The position numbers and the translations under genes are program-made. The notes beneath the pieces are model-generated. The model had not been told where the DNA came from and made no database searches. It saw only the letters and a list, made by a program, of their open reading frames with translations. Below are positions 36,152 through 41,426 of a stretch of 41,426 bases of DNA, one piece after another. The number at the start of each line of letters is the position of its first letter. Position 1 is the stretch's first letter. Source of the DNA: Nitrospirota bacterium (GTDB lineage: Bacteria; Nitrospirota; Nitrospiria; 2-01-FULL-66-17); NCBI GenBank assembly GCA_040757335.1, contig JBFLXB010000033.1, positions 1 through 41,426 of the forward strand, written 5' to 3'.

Positions 36152-38200
36152 ATGAAGAGCCTCTGGTCGGATCGCGATGCCCGCGGATTGGACGGTCTGG
36201 ATGTGCTCGTCTACACCTCCCGCCTGATCGGGGCCAGTCCCAACCTGGTGCTTTGGGGCGGGGGGAACTCATCGGCCAAGGTGACGGGCAAGGACCACGC
36301 GGGACGATCCACGCGCATCCTCTACATCAAAGGCAGCGGCTCGGACATGAAGACGATCACGGCGCAGCAGTTTACGCCGCTGCGATTGGACGACCTGTTG
36401 CCGCTGATCAGTCGGCAGGCCATGACGGACGAGGACATGGTCGCGTACCAGGCGAAGTCCACGCTGGAGCCCGGGGCGCCCAAGCCGTCGATCGAAACGC
36501 TCCTGCACGCCTTCATCCCGGCGACGCACATCTACCATACCCACGCCGACGCGATCTGTACGTTGACCGACGTCCCGAACAGCCAGGAAGTCATCCGCAA
36601 GATCTACGGGGAGGAGATCGTGGTGGTACCCTATCTCCGCCCGGGATTTCTGCTCTCCAAACGCACCGGCGAGGCCGTGAAGCGGCGTCCGAACGCGCGT
36701 GCCGTGATCCTCGACAAACACGGGCTCATCACCTGGGGCGAATCCGCCAAGGCCGCGTATCTCGACACGATCAAGTACGTCACCATGGCCGAGCGGTACA
36801 TCGGGGCCAAGCAACCGCGCCGCCTGCGTCCACGGGCGCCGATACGCGCCGCGGCGTTGCGCCGCCGCGAGGTCGCGGCAGTGATTGCGCCGGTGCTGCG
36901 GGGGGAGGTCAGCCGTGCCAAACCCGTCGTGCTGTTGTACGACGACCGGCCCGAGGTGCTGGAGTTCACGCACAGCGCCGACCCCAAGACCCTGACCGGT
37001 CCCTTCACCCCGGATCATCTGCTCTACACCAAACCTTGGCCGCTTGCCGTGGACCGCGCGGCGTCGCGCGATGAACGAACGCTCCTCCTCGAACTGCCCA
37101 GGGCGTTGGAGCGCTACCGGACTCGCTACGCGCAGTATTTCGCCAAATACAGGGCGCCGGGCGTCACCATGGGTGATCCGAATCCGCGGATCATCCTGAT
37201 CCCGGGCGTGGGAATGTTCACGACCGGAAAGAATCGTCGCGAAACCATGATCGCGCGCGACCTGTACCTGCACACGATGGGTGTGATCCGCGCCGCGGAG
37301 GCGCTGGGCGGATATCGGCCCCTTCCGCCACGCGACCTGTGCGATTTCGAGTACTGGCCCATGGAGAACTTTAAGCTGACCCTCGCGCCGCCGGAAAAAA
37401 CCCTGTCCCGGCGGATCGCGCTGATCACCGGCGCGGCCGGGGGAATCGGCCGCGCCATTGCCGAGCGCCTCCTGGCCGAAGGCGCGGTCGCGGCCATGAC
37501 CGACGTGGATGTCGACGCCACGCGCAAGCTCGCGGAAGAGTACAACCGGCGCTTCGGGGACGGCCACGCCGTCGGGATCGAGATGGACGTCACGGACGAG
37601 CGCTCCGTGCGTCGCGCCTTCGCCGAAACCGTGCTCACCTTCGGGGGCCTCGACATTTTCGTATCCAACGCCGGCATCGCGCACTGCGCGCCGGTCGACC
37701 GGCTTTCGCGCGCCGACTGGGAACGGTCGGTGGCGGTCAACGCCACCGGCCACTTGCTGACGTCGCAAGAGGCGATCCGCATCATGAGGGCGCAGGGGAT
37801 TGGTGGGGCGATCGTGGTCATCTCCACCAAGAACGTCCTTTCCCCGGGCCAAGACTTCGGGGCGTATTCCGCGTCCAAGGCCGCGCAGAACCAACTGGCC
37901 AAGATCATGGCGATCGAGAACGCCCGCTACGGGATCCGCGTCAACATGATCAACCCCGACGCGGTCTTCCTCAATTCAGGGTTATGGTCGCCCGAGATTC
38001 GGGCCGAACGCGCCAAGGCGCACGGAATTTCGATCGATCAGGTCGAAGACTTTTACGCGAAGCGAAACCTCTTGGGGGCGAAGATCCTGCCGCAGGACGT
38101 AGCCGAAGCCGTGCTGTTCTTCGCGTCCAACCGCTCGTCCAAGACGACCGGATCCGTTCTTCCGGTTGATGGCGGGGTAAAAGACGCGTTTCCGCGTTAG
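36152..38200 (+). CDS. Bifunctional class II aldolase / short-chain dehydrogenase
   Basis: A 682-residue two-domain protein. Residues about 1-400 are a class II (zinc) aldolase domain of the RhaD/AraD/FucA type: NLVLWGGGNSSAKV, ILYIKGSGSDMKT, the metal histidines HIYHTHADAIC, and DKHGLITWGESAKAAYLDTI. Residues about 420-682 are a short-chain dehydrogenase: nucleotide loop TGAAGGIGRAI, LDIFVSNAGIA, catalytic Ser (VVIST) and Tyr-Lys (YSASK), PVDGG at the end. Homologues such as the rhamnulose-1-phosphate aldolase/lactaldehyde dehydrogenase fusion split a sugar phosphate and oxidise the aldehyde. The true substrate here is unknown. It starts 28 nt after pdxJ and overlaps the opposing NlpC gene by 4 nt. 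Confidence 0.92.
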   Translation: MKSLWSDRDARGLDGLDVLVYTSRLIGASPNLVLWGGGNSSAKVTGKDHAGRSTRILYIKGSGSDMKTITAQQFTPLRLDDLLPLISRQAMTDEDMVAYQAKSTLEPGAPKPSIETLLHAFIPATHIYHTHADAICTLTDVPNSQEVIRKIYGEEIVVVPYLRPGFLLSKRTGEAVKRRPNARAVILDKHGLITWGESAKAAYLDTIKYVTMAERYIGAKQPRRLRPRAPIRAAALRRREVAAVIAPVLRGEVSRAKPVVLLYDDRPEVLEFTHSADPKTLTGPFTPDHLLYTKPWPLAVDRAASRDERTLLLELPRALERYRTRYAQYFAKYRAPGVTMGDPNPRIILIPGVGMFTTGKNRRETMIARDLYLHTMGVIRAAEALGGYRPLPPRDLCDFEYWPMENFKLTLAPPEKTLSRRIALITGAAGGIGRAIAERLLAEGAVAAMTDVDVDATRKLAEEYNRRFGDGHAVGIEMDVTDERSVRRAFAETVLTFGGLDIFVSNAGIAHCAPVDRLSRADWERSVAVNATGHLLTSQEAIRIMRAQGIGGAIVVISTKNVLSPGQDFGAYSASKAAQNQLAKIMAIENARYGIRVNMINPDAVFLNSGLWSPEIRAERAKAHGISIDQVEDFYAKRNLLGAKILPQDVAEAVLFFASNRSSKTTGSVLPVDGGVKDAFPR

Positions 38201-38712
38201 CTAGTCAGCACCCGGCGCGCGCCCAAGAAGCGCGTCCGCCAGTAGTCCTTCTCCAAACTCTGCACGTTGACCACGCCGCCCGAACTGGGCGCGTGGATGA
38301 ACCGGCCGTTGCCCAGGTAGATCCCCAGATGCAGGTCTTTTTTGCGGTCGATGCGAAAGTACACGAGATCTCCAGGCTGAAGCTGTCTGGGCGAGAGCGG
38401 TTCGCCGTACTGGATTTGGTCAATCGACGTGCGCGGAAGCGTGAGCCCGGCGGCTTTGCGAAAGACGTACCGTATATATCCCGTGCAATCAAAGCCCGCA
38501 GGGGTGGTGCCCCCGAACTTGTACGGCGTGCCCACCAGCGCCGTGGCGGTTTCGATCACTTGCTTGCGGACATCAGAGACAGGCCGCGCGGGAGCGGCCA
38601 TGAGAGCGTCATAATCGAGTCCGGGCTTGCCGCGGGCTTCTTTGGGGAGCGGGGATCCTGCGCAGGCTGAAAGCGACAACCCGACGAGGGTGAGGACGAT
38701 CACGCGGAGCAT
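38197..38712 (-). CDS. NlpC/P60 family lipoprotein peptidase
   Basis: A 171-residue lipoprotein: signal MLRVIVLTLVGLSLSAC with lipobox LSAC. The NlpC/P60 domain (about 48-171) has the catalytic Cys in GFDCTGYIRYVFRKA, the catalytic His in DLHLGIYLGNGRFIHAPSS, and the usual LQPGDLVYFRI strand. Such enzymes cut the D-Glu to diaminopimelate bond of peptidoglycan peptides. It probably acts in the periplasm at the outer or inner membrane in cell-wall turnover. The ATG at 38712-38710 gives the signal peptide start. It diverges from the ATP synthase operon across a 95-nt gap. Confidence 0.93.
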   Translation of the reverse strand: MLRVIVLTLVGLSLSACAGSPLPKEARGKPGLDYDALMAAPARPVSDVRKQVIETATALVGTPYKFGGTTPAGFDCTGYIRYVFRKAAGLTLPRTSIDQIQYGEPLSPRQLQPGDLVYFRIDRKKDLHLGIYLGNGRFIHAPSSGGVVNVQSLEKDYWRTRFLGARRVLTS

Positions 38713-38755
38713 GCTCGGAAGATAGCAGAGGATCGGCGACTGACAAGTGCCGCGC

Positions 38756-38785
38756 TTGACTCGCTGCGAAGCTTTCCGTTACAGT
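38756..38785 (+). promoter_or_regulatory. Possible atp operon promoter
   Basis: TTGACT (38756-38761) and TACAGT (38780-38785) are separated by 18 nt, a fair sigma-70 promoter. The first ATG (38808) follows AAGGGG (38796-38801) at 6 nt, giving a leader of about 16 nt. Confidence 0.6.
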
Positions 38786-38807
38786 ACCGACCTTTAAGGG
38801 GCGCCCG

Positions 38808-39014
38808 ATGGCCGAGGACGACGCGTTCCGCAAGGGTTTGGCGTTGGCCGGTCGAGTGGGCGTGGAGCTGGTAGCGGCCACGGTGGTGGGAACAGGTCTG
38901 GGTTACCTGTTGGACCAATGGCTGGGTACCGGGCCGTGGCTCTTGATCGTCGGGGTGTTTTTAGGCGCGACCGCCGGTATCCTGGCGATCTTTCGGATGG
39001 CTAAGAACCTGTAG
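38808..39014 (+). CDS. AtpZ/AtpI-like ATP synthase accessory protein
   Basis: A 68-residue membrane protein with two helices (about 16-37, VGVELVAATVVGTGLGYLLDQWL, and 42-62, PWLLIVGVFLGATAGILAIF). The Gly-rich first helix with GLGYLLDQWLGT is typical of the AtpZ/AtpI family, placed at the head of F-type ATP synthase operons and linked to c-ring assembly or magnesium/calcium transport. It ends 2 nt before atpB. The small size favours AtpZ over classical AtpI (about 120 residues). Confidence 0.88.
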   Translation: MAEDDAFRKGLALAGRVGVELVAATVVGTGLGYLLDQWLGTGPWLLIVGVFLGATAGILAIFRMAKNL

Positions 39015-39016
39015 GC

Positions 39017-39742
39017 ATGGAAAATCCGCTGCATCACTTTGAGCTGCACCCGCTGGTCCCGCTCTCGCTGTTCGGGCTCGACATCTCCATCAACAAGGCG
39101 ATCATCATGATGTGGATCGCCTGCGGCCTGGTTTTTCTCTTCTTCTACGTCGCTACGCAAGGCCGCAGCTTGGTGCCCCGCCGCGTCCAGAACATCGCCG
39201 AGGTGGCCGTGGAGTTCTTGCGCGGGTTGGCCGTGGAGAACATGGGCCCGCTCGGCCACAAGTTCTTTCCTTTCATCGCCACGCTGTTCTTCTTCGTGCT
39301 GTTCGCCAATCTATTGGGGTTGATCCCCGGCGCGTACACCGTGACCAGCCAACTGATGGTCACGGGCTTTTTCGCGCTGGTCGTCTACGTGATGAGTCTG
39401 ATTGTCGGCTTTGTCCTGCACGGCACGCACTTTTTTTCCATCCTGGCGCCGGCGGGTACACCAGGATGGCTGTTGCCGTTGATGGTTCCGATCGAGATCA
39501 TCAGCCAGCTCGCGCGGCCCGTGACCTTGGCGGTCCGGCTTTTTGCCAACATGACCGCGGGTCATATCATCCTGATCGTGCTCTTTTCGCTCATGATGAC
39601 GGCGCCGATCTATATCGGCTGGCTGCCGTTCGGGTTCACGGTGGCGATCTACGGCTTGGAGGTGTTCGTGGCGTTCATTCAGGCCTATATTTTCACGATT
39701 TTGACGTGCGTCTATTTGGGAGACGCTGTTAAACTGCACTAA
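39017..39742 (+). CDS. atpB: ATP synthase F0 subunit a
   Basis: A 241-residue integral membrane stator subunit forming the proton half-channels. About five or six hydrophobic helices are visible. The essential arginine is in the conserved LARPVTLAVRLFANMTAGHI segment, and the C-terminal helix includes GLEVFVAFIQAYIFTILTCVYL. MENPLHHFELHPLVPLSLFG is a normal N-terminus for the family. ATG 39017 follows the previous stop by 2 nt, so it is cotranscribed. Confidence 0.98.
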   Translation: MENPLHHFELHPLVPLSLFGLDISINKAIIMMWIACGLVFLFFYVATQGRSLVPRRVQNIAEVAVEFLRGLAVENMGPLGHKFFPFIATLFFFVLFANLLGLIPGAYTVTSQLMVTGFFALVVYVMSLIVGFVLHGTHFFSILAPAGTPGWLLPLMVPIEIISQLARPVTLAVRLFANMTAGHIILIVLFSLMMTAPIYIGWLPFGFTVAIYGLEVFVAFIQAYIFTILTCVYLGDAVKLH

Positions 39743-39772
39743 CCGTTCACTGCACGGAAGGGAGAGCACACG

Positions 39773-40003
39773 ATGGATGCATCGGCAGCAGCGTTGTTGG
39801 GCATGGGAATCGCGGCCGCGGGATTCGGCGGCGCGGGCATCGGGATCGGCTACATCTTCGGGAAAATGATCGAATCCACGGCGCGGCAGCCCGCGGCGGA
39901 GGCTAGGGTCGGCAAATACATGTGGATCGGCTTCGCCCTGGTGGAAGCCATCGCGTTGTATGGGTTGGTCATCGCGTTCATCATCATGGGCCTGCGCGGA
40001 TAA
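39773..40003 (+). CDS. atpE: ATP synthase F0 subunit c
   Basis: A 76-residue two-helix hairpin that forms the rotor ring. Helix 1 is MGIAAAGFGGAGIGIGYIFG, the polar loop is ARQPAAE, and helix 2 IGFALVEAIALYGLVIAFII carries the ion-binding Glu (ALVEAIALYG). The residue after this Glu is Ala rather than Ser/Thr, which argues for protons rather than sodium ions. GGGAG precedes the ATG at 39773, a strong site as usual for this highly expressed subunit. Confidence 0.97.
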   Translation: MDASAAALLGMGIAAAGFGGAGIGIGYIFGKMIESTARQPAAEARVGKYMWIGFALVEAIALYGLVIAFIIMGLRG

Positions 40004-40006
40004 TCC

Positions 40007-40498
40007 ATGCCTCAATTCGACACCCACTTTCTGACGCCGCTGCTGTTCTGGTCTGCGGTTTCGTTCGCGATTCTCCTCTTCTTGCTGAAGCGCTACGCGT
40101 TTCCGGCGATCACGGAGATGTTGGACGCGCGCGAGCGCACGATTGCGCAGAATCTGGCCAAGGCCGAGCAGGCCCGCAAGGAAGCGGAACAGCTCCTTGC
40201 CGAGTACCAGACCAAACTCAAGGCCGCGCAACAGGAAGCCACGGCCCTGCTCGACCAGGCGCGCAAGCAGGCGCAACAGGCGTCCGACGAGAACCAGCGC
40301 CGGGTCAAGGAAGAGACCGATCGCATGCTGGCCGCGGCGCGTGACGAGATGGCGCGTGAGCGCCTTCGCCTGAGCAAGGAGCTCAGAGAGCAGGCCGTAG
40401 ACCTGGTGCTGGCCGCGACCGAACGGGTGATCCGCCGAAATCTGACCGACGCCGACTCGAAGCGCCTGGTCAAAGAGGCGATCGAGCAACTCAACTAG
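40007..40498 (+). CDS. atpF: ATP synthase F0 subunit b
   Basis: A 163-residue peripheral stalk protein. One N-terminal membrane helix (about 8-27, TPLLFWSAVSFAILLFLLK) is followed by a long charged coiled coil (RERTIAQNLAKAEQARKEAE, AAQQEATALLDQARKQAQQA) and the C-terminal ELREQAVDLVLAATERVIR dimer region. It begins 4 nt after atpE. In most operons atpH, atpA, atpG, atpD and atpC follow; here the next gene encodes a HAD hydrolase, so the F1 genes must be elsewhere. Confidence 0.96.
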   Translation: MPQFDTHFLTPLLFWSAVSFAILLFLLKRYAFPAITEMLDARERTIAQNLAKAEQARKEAEQLLAEYQTKLKAAQQEATALLDQARKQAQQASDENQRRVKEETDRMLAAARDEMARERLRLSKELREQAVDLVLAATERVIRRNLTDADSKRLVKEAIEQLN

Positions 40499-40573
40499 GG
40501 ACCTGCCCGAGCATTCGGCCAGTTGAGCCCGTCCAGGAAGGGCTCCTTGCGCACGGGGCGAGGGTCCCGCGCT

Positions 40574-41302
40574 ATGCCCCACTTCCGCGCCGTTCTGTTC
40601 GATCTCTGCGACACGCTCGTGCACTTCGACGCCGAGCGCCTGCCTCTCATTGAGATCGACAACCAACCCACACGCACGACGGCGCAGGCCATTTACGCCG
40701 CCATCGGACCGTCGCCGCCGGTGGACTTCGATGGGTTTTTCAGCTGCCTGAAAGCGGTGACCTCGGAGATCGCTGCCCAGCGCGATCTTGATCACCGGGA
40801 AGTCACTTCACAAGAGCGGTTTCGCTTGGTGCTGGATCGGCTCGGCTTGGCCGCCTCACCTCGTGACGCCACGCGATTGGTGGAGGCCCACATGACCCGC
40901 CTGGCCGAGGCCTTGGTGACACCGGAGCACCATCCTCGGGTGTTGGCGACGCTCGCCGCGCGCTATCGCCTCGGGGTCGTCACGAATTTCGACCACGCAC
41001 CCACGGTTCGCGATATCTTGGCGCGGGACGGGCTCGACCCCTACCTTGCGACCGTGATCATTTCCAGTGAGATCGGTTGGCGGAAGCCTCATCGGACGAT
41101 GTTTCTGACCGCAATCGAGCGGCTGGGAATCGCCGCTGGGGATGCGTTGTTCGTGGGCGACAACTTCGAGTTGGATGTGGTGGGCGCGTCCCACGCGGGA
41201 TTGACGGCGGTGTGGTACCGGCACGGATCGGGCGAGGCGTTGCAGAGCGGCCACCAGACCGTTTCCGACCTCGCCGAGTTGTCGCGACTCTTACACTCTT
41301 AG
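40574..41302 (+). CDS. HAD-superfamily hydrolase (subfamily IA)
   Basis: A 242-residue phosphatase-like protein. Motif I is LFDLCDTLVHFD (nucleophile Asp and general acid Asp), motif II VTNFDHAP, motif III lysine in SEIGWRKPHRTMFL, and motif IV FVGDNFELDVVGA. The helical cap lies between about 20 and 110. All catalytic residues are present, so activity on a small phosphorylated substrate is likely, but the substrate is unknown. ATG 40574 (MPHFRAVLFDLCDTL) is chosen because it starts directly at motif I and follows GGGGCGAGGG; a TTG at 40523 would add 17 residues. Confidence 0.9.
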   Translation: MPHFRAVLFDLCDTLVHFDAERLPLIEIDNQPTRTTAQAIYAAIGPSPPVDFDGFFSCLKAVTSEIAAQRDLDHREVTSQERFRLVLDRLGLAASPRDATRLVEAHMTRLAEALVTPEHHPRVLATLAARYRLGVVTNFDHAPTVRDILARDGLDPYLATVIISSEIGWRKPHRTMFLTAIERLGIAAGDALFVGDNFELDVVGASHAGLTAVWYRHGSGEALQSGHQTVSDLAELSRLLHS

Positions 41303-41426
41303 CAGGGTGCTGAAAAAATGACTTGTCGAACCATCAATCCATCCCGGAAGAATCCCACGGGCCGTAGGCACCGGGGACTGGCCGTTGGGTTGGTCGGCGG
41401 ACAGCGCCCGTGTCGCCTGCTCCGGC
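41303..41426. other. Right edge, no gene seen; possible start of an R-type repeat
   Basis: AGGGTGCTGAAAAA at 41306 resembles the end sequence of R1 (GGCTGCTGAAAAA), so another dispersed element may begin here. The remainder has no open frame with a ribosome site that I can support. Confidence 0.3.

Overview
The window is chromosomal DNA of a GC-rich bacterium with a Gram-negative type of envelope: lipoproteins, Tat and Sec signal peptides, a cardiolipin synthase and a periplasmic protein. No rRNA or taxonomic marker is present. The combination of a tandem-duplicated UvrA, a hom-thrC-apgM-like-lysC-cimA cluster, ihfA-merR-tRNA-Pro followed by surE-pcm, and a stand-alone F0 gene set recalls Nitrospirota or the former deltaproteobacterial groups. 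That placement is inference from gene order, not a measurement.

Layout. (1) Positions 1-3120 are a chromosomal integron. An IntI integrase on the + strand diverges from an attI-like junction, followed by at least three complete gene cassettes and a fourth that runs off the left edge, all read on the - strand. Each cassette's first bases (TTRRRY) match the R'' box of its own attC. The cassettes carry two SRPBCC-fold proteins, an FxLYD-like membrane-anchored protein and an unknown small protein. (2) 3143-13825 holds a PocR-GAF-GAF-GGDEF signalling protein and the nucleotide-excision-repair genes uvrB and uvrA. UvrA is a 1848-residue tandem double UvrA. A G/C-run palindromic repeat family is scattered here, with two copies lying in frame inside uvrA. 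(3) 14046-17710 holds cardiolipin synthase, a small holin-4_2-type membrane protein, a Tat-exported DUF362 protein and an unknown protein. (4) 17.7-21.9 kb looks less GC-rich: a long leader with repeated TTGACG/CGTCAA motifs, a lipoprotein gene, and a subtilisin-like protease with seven RCC1 repeats. A pentanucleotide tandem repeat at the start of the protease gene could switch its reading frame. (5) 21996-26930 (- strand) holds ihfA-merR, tRNA-Pro(GGG), a terminator, then tightly overlapping surE, pcm, cysS, rlmB. (6) 27048-35150 (- strand) is an aspartate-family and isoleucine/alanine biosynthesis cluster: alaC-type aminotransferase, hom, thrC, an ApgM-like proposed homoserine kinase, lysC and cimA, with two related ~120-135 bp repeats between genes. 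(7) 35395-41302 holds pdxJ, a bifunctional aldolase/short-chain dehydrogenase, an NlpC/P60 lipoprotein, the F0 part of ATP synthase (AtpZ/AtpI-like, a, c, b) and a HAD hydrolase.

How the parts fit. Aspartate kinase, homoserine dehydrogenase, the ApgM-like enzyme and threonine synthase give a complete aspartate-to-threonine branch, provided homoserine dehydrogenase is fed by an asd gene outside the window and the ApgM-like enzyme phosphorylates homoserine. CimA supplies 2-oxobutanoate for isoleucine by the citramalate route. The most unusual material is the integron, the palindromes inside uvrA, the possible phase-variable protease and the structured leader before the lipoprotein gene. No CRISPR array, rRNA, prophage block or transposase was seen.
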